Assembly: GCA_033297205.1 (NCBI GenBank)
Contig: MU859448.1
Span: forward strand, 1-15,274
Direction of reading: 5' to 3'
Origin: Pseudoneurospora amorphoporcata
Taxonomy: Eukaryota; Ascomycota; Sordariomycetes; Sordariales; Sordariaceae
DNA: 15,274 nt
A program made the position numbers and the translations under genes. Below, piece after piece: positions 7,610 to 15,274 of the stretch (position 1 is the first letter of the stretch; each line of letters opens with the position of its first letter). Under the pieces are notes generated by a model. The model ran no database searches and was not told the origin of the DNA. It saw only the letters and a list, made by a program, of their open reading frames with translations.

Positions 7610-8388
7610 ATTATAGTAAAGAAATCCTTCGCAATATACCTATCTGTAAAGTTATTAGGTTATTACGTAGATGGGCTAGAGATAGTTATAATAATTAACT
7701 AAATAATTGCTATATATAATATTTAACAACTAACGGATCTAACATTTCTTAAATACTATATAGGCATAGCCAACTTCTTTAAACGATTTATCTTCTAATT
7801 CGTATAAAAGATTAGTCCATTAAAAAAACGTAAGGCAAAGCTAATCGAAATAAATAAAAAAAAAGATAAAATACCCGAAAAACAATCTCTAACAATTCGA
7901 AAGATATTTATAAGTACGCTAAAATTCGAACCAACAGATTTAGAAAGAGAAGTATTTACAATTTTATAGGAATAGTTAACGAAGGAGATAGTTGTCTTCT
8001 ATTACTATTTCAACCGTACGATCTTTTTTAAAATAGATATATTAAAAAAATAGAAGTTTAATATTATAATATTCTATATCAAAGAAGACAAATAGGATAG
8101 AGAAAATATACTAATTTATAAGATTCAACCAATCCTTTTCCATAGCAAATAATTATCAACCGTCGAAAGGAACTACTAACCTACTAAATTAGAAATAGTA
8201 TATCTCGTATAAGCATATTAGATATTATAATAACTGATATAATTATATACTAAACTTGTTATCGTTCTTACAAATCACTAAGCCCTAATAAATATTATTA
8301 AATGCGGTAGCAGTATGAGAGGTTTTATATTCATACTTTAAATTTTTAATTTTAACCTTTAGAATAGTTATTAAGTTAATAGTAACGT
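7610..8388 (+). pseudogene. pol: gypsy-2 relic: RT C-terminus and RNase H
   Basis: Frame 2 reads SVKLLGYYVDGLEI, then DLTFLKYYIGIANFFKRF (about 7729-7785), the RT-connection region, then ISPLKKRKAKLIE. The RNase H follows as NRTIFFKIDILKK, with the first catalytic Asp kept at 8036-8038. Next come IQPILFHSK, ERNYxPTKLEI and the final box TNH at 8270-8278, where the catalytic Asp is Asn. Stops are TAA/TAG at positions where this lineage has Gln or Trp. The reading ends at AACGT, the target of the next solo LTR, and resumes at 8600 with VYRINSKNNSV. It is much more AT-rich than the chromovirus, consistent with an older insertion that has been through more RIP. Confidence 0.8.
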
Positions 8389-8599
8389 TATTACGAGGCG
8401 AGGCACTATTGAGAGTAGGGTAGAATATGCGTTATTGTGCGAGAGGAGAGAAGGAGGGATGTACGTAGAGGACTAGCTATATAGGCGAGAGCCCTAGAAG
8501 ACTAGTTCGTGCGCGCACATGACCCTGCAGGTGACTGTACTATGACGATAGTTATAGCATGAGTGCAGGAGGGGTATGTCACAGGCTAATCTTATGACA
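8389..8599. mobile_element. Solo LTR, family C (211 bp), TSD AACGT
   Basis: The sequence starts TATTACGAGG (TG altered to TA) and ends TTATGACA, with AACGT at 8384-8388 and 8600-8604. The gypsy-2 frame continues across, since 216 bp is a multiple of three. GC is higher than in the flanks. The minus-strand open frame 8494-8679 runs out of it and is a shadow. No second copy is seen in the window, so the family assignment rests on the ends and the duplication. Confidence 0.8.
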
Positions 8600-8690
8600 A
8601 ACGTATATAGAATTAATAGTAAGAATAATAGCGTTGGAGCACTCCTTACCCTACTTCTTGTTTTAGAAATTTTATTCAATTCCGGTTAGG
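8600..8690 (+). pseudogene. pol: gypsy-2 relic: RNase H-integrase tether
   Basis: In frame with the RNase H once the LTR is discounted, this reads VYRINSKNNSVGALLTL. It fits the H-R-x-G-K-x-N-x-V-x-D-A-L-S tether of gypsy pol with the expected RIP-type changes. After about 8690 no integrase can be recognised; the rest of gypsy-2 is either deleted or replaced by the minus-strand relic. Confidence 0.5.
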
Positions 8691-9825
8691 GAAATTATAT
8701 AAGTATTTTCATATTAACGGCCGTCTAGATTTACTAGCGGTAATTTAAGAGTATTTAATATATATACGTTATTATTTTCTTGCTATAAAGAAATAAGAGT
8801 ATTAAGTATAGATTTATTATTATTAGATAGTCCCGACGGTATTACTATTATTTGAAATTTTTATAGAAGGCGGAGCTTTTTTTTCTCTTCTTCCAATTAG
8901 GTTTAATTAAAGGTTGAATTTAATTTTATAAGTAGAAGTTTTAGTATATATAGTATTTAGGTTGAAGATTATAATAGGAAATATATAGAGTATTATATAT
9001 ATAATATATTTAGTATATTTTATTTTATACGTAATCACAGAGTATTGAGGAAGCTTGTAGTAGGTTTATTAAAGTTCAATTTATTTTTGCGAGAGTTTTT
9101 AATTTTCTAGTATTTAGTTTATAGTTTTAGAACATCAGGTAATAGCGGATTTTATTTATTTTCCAATTTTAAAAAATTGGCTTTAAAGTTAGTTTTAATA
9201 GCGACGTAATTTTAATTACATTTCTTTTATTTAAATATAGCTTTAGAATTTTAAGTTATAATAGTAATAAGATTAAAGTTGAATTTATCTTCCTTAGAGA
9301 GGTTTTTAGAAGGTTAGTTTTTAAGAGCGATAAGATTGAGGTTTAATTTATTTTACTTAAGCGAGTCTTTAGGATTTAAATTTTTGGTATTAGTATTATT
9401 AAGCAATTACCTAGGCTTTTCCCTTTTAAGAATTTTAAATCCTTTAGATTTGGAATCGACCTTATTATTGCGGTTGGTAGTATTTAGGATAGTTTTATTA
9501 GATTTACGTCCCGAAGTATTAATATTAATATTTACGTTAAATTTAGTTTGAAATTGATATAGGTTAAGGTATATAAATTTTTGGTCTTCTTATTAAAAGT
9601 TTTAGTTTAAATTTAATACGCTTCAGCTAGCTTCGTTAAATTTCCGTTAATTTATATTCGAGTTGTCGTCTTTCTTTCTATTTTATAAAAGATCGTTTTA
9701 ATTTTCTAATTAGTCTAGTATTTATATTAAATTATTACTTTACTACCGAATATAATTAATAGCGGCTTTAAAAAATTATTTGAGGATATAATAATTAAAA
9801 TTTTATAATGTAGGGAAAGGAGAGA
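8672..9825 (-). pseudogene. Minus-strand relic of a gag-like low-complexity protein
   Basis: One minus-strand frame runs about 380 codons in which almost every stop is TAA or TAG, as made from CAA/CAG. The start is coiled-coil-like (AINYIR, LIQILDQLEN-type heptads, about 9780-9670). A long Asn/Lys/Ser-rich middle has Asn-Leu alternation (NKLNLNLIALKN) that looks like former Asn-Pro. The end is more complex (LPLVNLDGR, then YENTYIISLTGIE, about 8737-8675). Only one TGA is seen. The other strand of the same region reads as hydrophobic nonsense. The composition suggests a gag-type or linker protein of another element, but I recognise no domain. No start codon is visible, and borders are approximate. 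Confidence 0.4.
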
Positions 9826-9860
9826 GAGGTATTTATTACAATTATTATATTATTTATATA

Positions 9861-10755
9861 GAGAAGCGCTACTCGCACGTTGGCAAAACTCTACTCGCAC
9901 GTGAATCCACATTTTTTTCTCATATATAACCCGAACCCGCTCGAAGTCTGCTTTGGTAAATGTATTCTTTTATAAATTTCGCTAAGCACATCTGGGTATT
10001 TCAATCTTTCAAGGTTGCTATGCCATACCAAGCCCAGATTCTAGACTGCAGCGCACGCACCCTCAGATTTGCACCCAGACCTAGTTCTTATAGGGCATTT
10101 ATATAGCGGTCTTACAGGGTACTTAGCAGCACGGTCGCACTTTTGCATGTCACATTCAATTGAGGTCGCCTGATTGAGCTCGATTGAGCTCACTATACTG
10201 CACTGCACTCTACATTAATCTATGTAGGGTCAAGAAGAGGGGGGTCGATGAGACTATAGGGAATGTGAGCGCCACGGTCGTATGCGCCCATCGGCTGAGT
10301 CACTACATTAGTCATCTACATCGCGATTAGCTAAAGAAACGTACAGAAAAATGATGGATCATTCCGTACCGTCGACAGATGCTGGCGCTTTGTTTACTTG
10401 ATGATATCTGATGATGCGCGACGTAGTGGATTGAAGGATTACAATATGGTGATGTATGTAATGGTAGTTTGGTAAAAGAAGTAGTGCGACAAGGCACTAG
10501 TGCTGGTGCCAGAAAATCACAAGAGTTAGACTGCCCAGTCTGGGCTAGTCTGGGCGTCTAGACCAGAGTGGCTAGTGCAGTACGACTGCAGGGGTCTAAA
10601 CGTGTATTGGGCTGAAATCTGGGAGCTTGGCGGGCATGGTACGACCCAGACTAGTGTGGGACCATGGCAGGTCGCTAGGGTTCAGGTTATGCATGGGAAA
10701 AAAATGTGGATCCACGTGCGAGTAGAGTTTTGCCAACGTGCGAGTAGCACTTCTC
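9861..10755. mobile_element. E1: 895-bp TIR element, 58-bp TIRs, 8-bp TSD
   Basis: The ends 9861-9918 and 10698-10755 are inverted repeats of 58 bp with two mismatches, both transitions. The flanks are TTTATATA (9853-9860) and TTTATACA (10756-10763), an 8-bp duplication with one CpA to TpA change. Each TIR holds the motif CTACTCGCACGT twice. The interior (about 9967-10650) is homologous to the nested element at 11895-12996 and to E3, including CCAAGCCCAGAT near the left end and its near-complement AAATCTGGGAGCTTGG near the right. It has no intact transposase; a short minus-strand frame remains (10220-10315). Eight-base duplications suggest hAT or another 8-bp superfamily; the long TIRs are unlike typical hAT, so I leave it unassigned. 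The open frame 10575-10784 overruns the element end and is not a gene. Confidence 0.88.
10220..10315 (-). pseudogene. Start of a decayed reading frame in E1
   Basis: This minus-strand frame reads MTNVVTQPMGAYDRG, then LIDPPLLDPT and a stop. The frame at the same place in the nested element (12382-12531) starts MADPTGARDRD and has NIDPTLLDPN, so the two align with an indel. E3 reads TNVAT at the equivalent place. A shared N-terminus in three copies suggests leftovers of a gene, perhaps a transposase, from the parent element. No domain is visible. Confidence 0.35.
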
Positions 10756-10763
10756 TTTATACA

Positions 10764-11666
10764 TTGGTTATAACTTTTAATTAATTATTTATTAATTTGG
10801 AATAGTGAGTTTAATACGACTTAGAAGCGTCTTTTATTATTATCTGATATATTGTAGTATTAAGAGATAGAAGAATTTATAATAAGGAAGTCTAATATAT
10901 ACTAGAGGTTGTGTATAATTGTTGAGATTATTATATTAAATATAATACGTAGTGTTTGAAATAATAAGGATATAAATAAATTAATTAGTTAAAAAATTCG
11001 AGCCTAGCGCGAGGTTAAGCTGTATTATATAAATTAAAATAGGTTAGGTTTTTTATAAGTGAAAATAATACAAAGGTTAAAATAAATTGAATTTTATCAT
11101 TGAGTACTATTTATTAAGTGTAAAAGAGTTACAATATACAGTAATATTATAATAGAAGATAACTATTCGTATTTTAATAATAATTTTAAGAGGAATTGTT
11201 TCTATTTTGAAGATTCTTCTAAGTCTTTATACCTCTCTAGGTATTTGGATAGATTTGTATAAATTAAGCTTTTAATTTTGATAGGAAGTTTTAAGTAGCT
11301 ACGATTTAGAAGTTTCAAACTTCAGAATCTAGGAGTTGGAAGTGTCGTATCCAATCCCGCAGGACTTGGACTTGCTATATACATTGTGTGTACTCTTACA
11401 TTAATCCTAATTTCTCTCCGACCGATCGCTGTAATTATTATTATACTATTTAAAATAATTATTATCCTAAAATCTTAGAGAATTCTCCTTTCTTCTTTAC
11501 TTCTATTTAATACTTTTATTTATTACGCCGAAGCTTTCTACGCGACCCTTTATATATTAATAATAAAATTATTTAAAATTTCGAAATATTATTCTATTTT
11601 AAATATTAATTTAAAGAAAAAGGTGTAAGTAATATCCTTATTATTTTTAATATTTTATTTAAGCCT
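10764..11666. other. AT-rich degraded DNA between elements, no gene
   Basis: This stretch of roughly 900 bp is very AT-rich with stops in all frames. A less damaged island at about 11330-11430 contains TGTCGTATCC and ends near CTCTTACA; it might be an LTR fragment, but no 5-bp duplication was found around it. An isolated TTCGAGCC near 11000 resembles a tRNA B box without the rest of a tRNA. I could not assign the remainder. Confidence 0.6.
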
Positions 11667-11894
11667 TTAATAATGAGAGACTCTACTCGCATGTTGATAA
11701 AACTCTATTCGCACGTTGAGGAAAAAGTAACGTTCAATGTCTTTTTTAAGGTACTAAAAAATTATATAAGGAGGTGAAAAGTATATGATATTTTTTCTTA
11801 TTTCTTTCTCTATACAACACTGCCTCTAAAAACACTGTATATGCTTAGTAGCCTATAGAAAGTGTAAGGAAAAAAAGCTTTAACTAAAAAATTA

Positions 11895-12996
11895 AAGAAA
11901 GTCTTTTCGCACTGCCCTTAATGTCTTTATACACTACTCCCCCACTTAGCACGCCCTCTCTCGCTTTTTGGACCAATCATCTTGCAGACATAACCTCTGG
12001 ACCCACACTACACTTTAGCGTGGTTTTTTTCATAGATTTCAGCTAGTAAGTCTGGGCATTATATTTTTCACACCATGCCAAGCCCAGACTCTAAACTGCA
12101 GCACGTACAGCTAGATTAGCACCCAGACCCAGTTTTTATAGAGCGTTTCTATAGCTATCTTATAGGGCACTTAGTGGTACAGTCGTACTTTTGTACGTCG
12201 CGTTCAATTGAGGTCGCTTGAGTTCAATTGAGCTCACTATACTACATTGTACTCTACATTAATCTATATATTATTGATTTTATTTATATAATCGACGTAT
12301 CTAACTGCCAGTAAGCTTCTCTTTACTAGTTCTAGGTACTAGCAATGCGTACGCTGCGACGACTACAACGGTATAAGGTACCTAGGTATTAGGCGCAGAA
12401 GCACTGGGCTCAGAGGTATCTTGTACGAAGGTAGGTAGGTTGGGGAGATTGGGGTTGACGTTGGGGTCAAGGAGCGTGGGGTCGATGTTTTTATTTACGT
12501 CACGGTCGCGCGCGCCCGTTGGGTCAGCCATCTGTAGCATTACAGTTAGCTGGAAAAACGCACAGAAAAATTGATAGATCATTTCTTACTGTTGACCAAA
12601 TGCAAGCGCCTTGTTTACTTAGTGATGTGACGTGCTGGTGTTAAGGTGGATTGATTGAATGATTGCGATGTGGTGATGTGTGCGGTGGTAGTTTGGTATA
12701 GAAAGAAAGTAAGGTATAGATATTAGAAAACGACTAAGCTAGACTAGCTAGTCTAGCCTAGTTTGGGCGCCCAAACTAGAGGTGGCTAGTGTAGTACGAT
12801 TGTACGAGTCTGGGCGCGTAATGGCTTGAAATCTGGGTTTTGGCGGTCCAAAGTAGGGAGGGAGTAGGAGCTAATGTGCGCTAAGGTGCGCTAAGGGGAG
12901 GCTAATGGATGCGTGTGAGATTATTAGTCTAAAAAAAAAATTAAAGTGGGAGAGCAGTATATAAAGACATTAAGGGCAGTGCAAAAAGACTTTTTA
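11895..12996. mobile_element. E2-in: 1102-bp core-bearing element nested in the outer MITE; TSD AAAAATTA
   Basis: An inverted repeat of 48 bp (11898-11945 and 12946-12993) has only four mismatches, all transitions. It contains GCACTGCCCTTAATGTCTTT. Extending outward to 11895 and 12996 aligns the tip with the other elements (AAGAAAGTCTTTTCGCAC against GAGAAACGCTATTCGCAT in E3) and leaves AAAAATTA on both sides (11887-11894 and 12997-13004). The exact 8-bp frame is slightly ambiguous because AAAAAATTAA is repeated on both flanks. The interior, from about 12030 to 12840, is homologous to E1 and E3. Confidence 0.75.
12382..12531 (-). pseudogene. Short minus-strand frame in E2-in, possible transposase N-terminus
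   Basis: It runs from ATG at 12531 to TAG at 12382: 49 codons rich in Asp, Pro and Asn (MADPTGARDRD, then NIDPTLLDPN, then TFVQDTSEPSAS). The stop is probably a mutated CAG, since the frame goes on as VPYTVVVVAAYALLVPRTSK. I start at the inner ATG because homology with E1 begins there; an upstream in-frame ATG at 12582 adds 17 residues that are not shared. It looks like a disordered N-terminal region. Function not recognised. Confidence 0.35.
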
Positions 12997-13228
12997 AAAA
13001 ATTAAGAAACTTAAATATCTAAAAGTATAAGAAAGTAGTATTTAAGTAATGCTTAAGGTTATAGATTTAGTACATACCTCCAAAAATCTGTCAAAAATTG
13101 ATAAGTAATTTGGTACTACTTTTGGTTTTATATACTAAGGTTTGACTAAGTTATAGTTAGAAAAGTAAAAGTGGATCCACGTGCAAATAGAGTTTCATCA
13201 ACGTGCGAGTAGAGTCGCTCTTAATAAT

Positions 13229-13382
13229 AAGTATTAAATTTCTTAAAGAAGGTTTATAAATTTTCATTGTCCTTTTAGTGTATATTATAAATTTCGGCCT
13301 GGATATTTATTTTGTAATATTTAAGTATAATCTATTCCTTATATACGGATTTAAAAAATTCTTCCTATATAGCGTCCTGTCT
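13229..13382. other. AT-rich spacer between E2 and E3
   Basis: A short degraded stretch lies between the two target-site duplications. No repeat or coding signal is visible, and the open frame beginning at 13278 crosses the E3 border and is spurious. Confidence 0.6.
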
Positions 13383-13810
13383 TTTATTATAAGAAATTCT
13401 ATTCGTACCGCTATCTTTCTCTTCAGACACTGCTGCTCCACCCCTCCTGCATTTATGGCTAATCAAATCGCTCGCATCCAAACCGCGGTCCACCCACACT
13501 TTTCTAGTAGTATTCTTTCATAAATTTCGCCCAGAAATCTTAGCATTACATTCTTTTATAAGATGTCATACCCAGTACCCAGCCCAGATCTGTACTTAGA
13601 TTTACACCTAAATTAGCTACTTTATAATATATTTTATAGCGCACTTTACAGCGCACTTAGCGGTACGGTCGTACATATTACACGGTCGCACATCGCTCAA
13701 TCAAACGTATATTGCTTAATTGAGCGATTAATTAATCGCATTTAATTTACATTAATATATATAATGATAATCTATCTAATATTTATTATATAATCGAGTA
13801 TTCTGATTGC

Positions 13811-13914
13811 CAGCGAGTCTCAGCGAGTGCTTCAGACCGCTAGCGAGAGCTCTAAAGTGCTAGCAAGAGTGCTAGAGTGCTAGAGTGCTAGCGAGAGTGC
13901 TAGAGTCTTCCTTA
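13811..13914. repeat. Minisatellite in E3, degenerate GTGCTAGCGAGA units
   Basis: Tandem degenerate units built from GTGCTAG and AGCGAGA alternate in 8- to 12-bp steps, for example GAGTGCTAGAGTGCTAGAGT. The other copies of the family lack it, so it grew after E3 separated from them. Confidence 0.8.
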
Positions 13915-13929
13915 CTAGCCTTGTGTGCT

Positions 13930-14357
13930 AGCTATACATGTATTGCGCTGTGTGCCCTACGTGCTAGTAGGAGTATTAGTTGGCATGCCTCCCCTACCCC
14001 AGGCAACGCTACTACCCCTCTCTCTTTCTCCTCTTCTACCTCTTTATATACTACTACGAGGGCGGTCTCGTCTAATTTGTATAGCAGCTGGGCGGTCGGC
14101 TCTATCCTCTTCATTTAGGTTAATGCCCTCCCAACTAAACACGTTTCGTTAGATAGACGACGCTACTCGTGTCGAGGCTCTAGGATTCTAGCTTCGTATA
14201 GGGAGGCGGCTGCGGGTAGGCTGCAGGCGAGGCCGTCCTCGAGGTTGTAATACCGCTACTTAGAGTTGAGCTAGCGCTGTAGAAAAAGGGAGAGCTTAAG
14301 TGTTGACTAGCGCAGTCAGTCGGGGAGCGCGAGGTTCTAGGTCGCTACATTGGTTAT
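13930..14357 (-). pseudogene. Degraded minus-strand frame in E3, possible transposase fragment
   Basis: From 14357 (ATA where E1 has ATG) a single frame runs about 140 codons interrupted only by TAG/TAA/TGA that can come from Gln, Arg or Trp codons. It begins (I)TNVAT like E1. It then passes through YYNLEDGLACSLPAAASLY, and the last 60 codons (14114-13935) are fully open: MKRIEPTAQLLYKLDETALV, then YKEVEEEKERG. The protein-like mix of residues suggests a former gene. I recognise no BED finger, RNase H-fold or other transposase domain, so the function stays open. Confidence 0.4.
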
Positions 14358-14757
14358 CTGCGTCACGATTAGCTAAGAAAACACATAGAAAAGATAACAG
14401 ATCATTTCTTACTATTGACAAATGCCAGCGCTTTGTTTACTTAGTGATATTTCGTGATGCGCGCGATAGTAGTTTAATTGATTATAGGGAGGGTAGTAAT
14501 AGTGATAGTAATAATAGGATATGATAATACAGATCGCTATGTAACGATTACGAAATTTAGCTTATATAACAGTTAGAATATGTAATAGGTTGAAATCTGG
14601 GGGCTTAGCGGGCGCGGTACGGTTTGCTGACTAATGTTAGCGCTAAAAGAGGAAGCTAAGAGATGCGAGCAATTTGATTGGTCAGAATAGTGAGATGGGT
14701 AGAGCGGCGGTATATGAAGAGAAGGATAGCGATGCGAATAGCGTTTCTCTTTATTAT

Positions 14758-15179
14758 TATCGTTTTGAAATATAATAGCGAAGGTTCGCTATAATATAAA
14801 TAATTTCTCTTCTATATGGGTTTACGTCTATAAAATCTTTTAATTATTATTAACGTTTTTATACGTTCGGTCACCGTTTTATAAGCCTTTGATCTAATTT
14901 TCGACTTCGGTATTTATATTAAATATAATAAAATAATAAACGCTATACATAAGAATTTTCGTATTAGGAGTCTAATTAACCTTTTTCTATACTAAAGTTT
15001 TGATAATCGTTTGTAATGTTTTTAATATAATAATTAATTCGCAAAAGTCGAAATGATTAACGACCGAATAATAATATTTACGAATATAATCATCTTTTAA
15101 TGGCCTTTTATAATTTTTATCACTCTCTAATTATAAGGGGCTATAAAATTTATTAAAAGTCAGTGTAGGCGACTATATA
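14758..15179. other. AT-rich degraded DNA, no gene
   Basis: This stretch is strongly AT-rich with scattered stops on both strands. It contains a small perfect dyad near 14777-14792 (TAGCGAA/TTCGCTA with a 2-base loop). I see no domain, LTR end or TIR until LTR B starts at 15180. Confidence 0.6.
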
Positions 15180-15274
15180 TGTTTGCTGCAATGCCCTAAC
15201 TAGCCTATGATGATAGTACTAGTATAGGGATGCTACAGTGAACTATGCACTTGTAGCTGAGAGGAGCGGAAGCG
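15180..15274. repeat. Start of a second LTR B copy (cut by window edge)
   Basis: The 95 bp match 6944-7038 with two mismatches and begin at the same TGTTTGCTGC. It lies in the same orientation as the first copy. It is preceded by CTATATA, so the expected duplication would be within TATAT/ATATA, to be found after the end of the LTR outside the window. It may be another solo LTR or the left LTR of a complete element. Confidence 0.88.

Larger units (their letters stand above)
11675..13220. mobile_element. Outer MITE (E2-out), split by a nested element; 8-bp TSD TTAATAAT
   Basis: TIRs of 45 bp (11675-11719 and 13176-13220, about five mismatches) resemble those of E1: GAGMGACTCTACTCGCAYGTTG with a second ACTCTATTCGCACGT copy. 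The flanks are TTAATAAT on both sides (11667-11674 and 13221-13228). Without the nested element (11895-12996 plus one 8-bp duplication) it is about 436 bp, with arms 11675-11894 and 13005-13220 that contain no trace of the shared core. It is therefore a core-less MITE with E1-type ends rather than a longer copy of E1. Confidence 0.85.
13391..14749. mobile_element. E3: 1359-bp TIR element, 8-bp TSD TTTATTAT
   Basis: The ends 13391-13425 and 14715-14749 form a 35-bp inverted repeat with six mismatches (tip AAGAAATTCTATTCG against GAGAAACGCTATTCG). The flanks are TTTATTAT at 13383-13390 and 14750-14757. Core homology to E1 and E2-in covers about 13531-13800 and 14330-14620, including GAAATCTGGGGGCTTAGCGG near the right end. 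Unlike E1, the middle (13800-14330) is long, with a minisatellite and a degraded minus-strand frame, so E3 probably keeps more of the parent element. Plus-strand open frames at 13885, 13925 and 14300 are shadows. Confidence 0.88.

Noticed and set aside
9336..9551. A hydrophobic membrane protein on the + strand
   Set aside because: T-rich DNA always reads as Phe/Leu/Ile/Val. The opposite strand gives a frame whose stops are explained by C-to-T changes.
10990..11025. A tRNA gene or tRNA-derived SINE near TTCGAGCC
   Set aside because: Only half a B box is present; no A box, cloverleaf arms or poly-A tail are seen.
13811..13914. CRISPR-like array
   Set aside because: Units are 8-12 bp, degenerate and contiguous without unique spacers; it is a minisatellite inside a transposon.
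13885..14152. Plus-strand open frames in E3 resembling a secreted or membrane peptide
   Set aside because: Two overlapping frames plus the antisense one are open only because the region is GC-richer. The minus strand has the better and longer protein-like reading, with homology at its start to other copies.
6944..15274. One large LTR retrotransposon bounded by the two LTR B copies
   Set aside because: The left copy is closed by its own 5-bp duplication (ATTAT on both sides), and no primer site or polypurine tract adjoins the right copy. The material between belongs to several unrelated elements in both orientations.

Overview
The window looks like a transposon graveyard from a filamentous ascomycete (Pezizomycotina). 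Every recognisable reading frame belongs to a transposable element. I see no host gene, rRNA, tRNA gene or CRISPR array. The decay is strongly directional. Where Gln or Trp codons are expected there are TAG/TAA stops, conserved Asp has become Asn, Cys and His have become Tyr, and the two LTRs of one small element differ by transitions only. This is the pattern of repeat-induced point mutation (RIP, C to T mainly at CpA, on both strands), known from ascomycetes. The species cannot be told from the sequence.

Left half (1-6690): the remains of a Ty3/gypsy chromovirus on the + strand. In order it has gag with a ruined CCHC knuckle, protease, reverse transcriptase (RT), RNase H, integrase and a C-terminal chromodomain, then a polypurine tract and a 3' LTR. 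Its 5' end lies outside the window. It is interrupted by a 630-bp solo LTR (2490-3119, TSD GCCTC) and by a 513-bp TRIM-like element with two 119-bp LTRs (4935-5447, TSD GTACC). When both insertions are discounted the coding frame resumes exactly, which proves the nesting. Positions 1-93 are the end of a second copy of the 630-bp LTR.

Middle (6691-9852): the chromovirus itself lies inside the RT of an older gypsy relic. That relic's RT, RNase H and tether can be followed at 6693-6943, 7610-8388 and 8600-8690, and it is split by two solo LTRs (6944-7609, TSD ATTAT; 8389-8599, TSD AACGT). A minus-strand relic of a gag-like, low-complexity protein follows (about 9825-8672).

Right part (9853-14757): four related terminal-inverted-repeat DNA elements, each with an 8-bp target duplication made only of A and T. 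They are E1 (9861-10755), an outer MITE (11675-13220), a core-bearing element nested inside it (11895-12996), and E3 (13391-14749). E1, the nested element and E3 share an internal core and traces of a minus-strand reading frame, but their ends differ beyond a short conserved tip. AT-rich degraded DNA separates them. The window closes with the first 95 bp of another copy of the 666-bp LTR found at 6944.

Nothing here is likely to be expressed as a working protein. The interest lies in the nested history, the inverted-repeat element family, and the structured motifs in the fresher LTRs.
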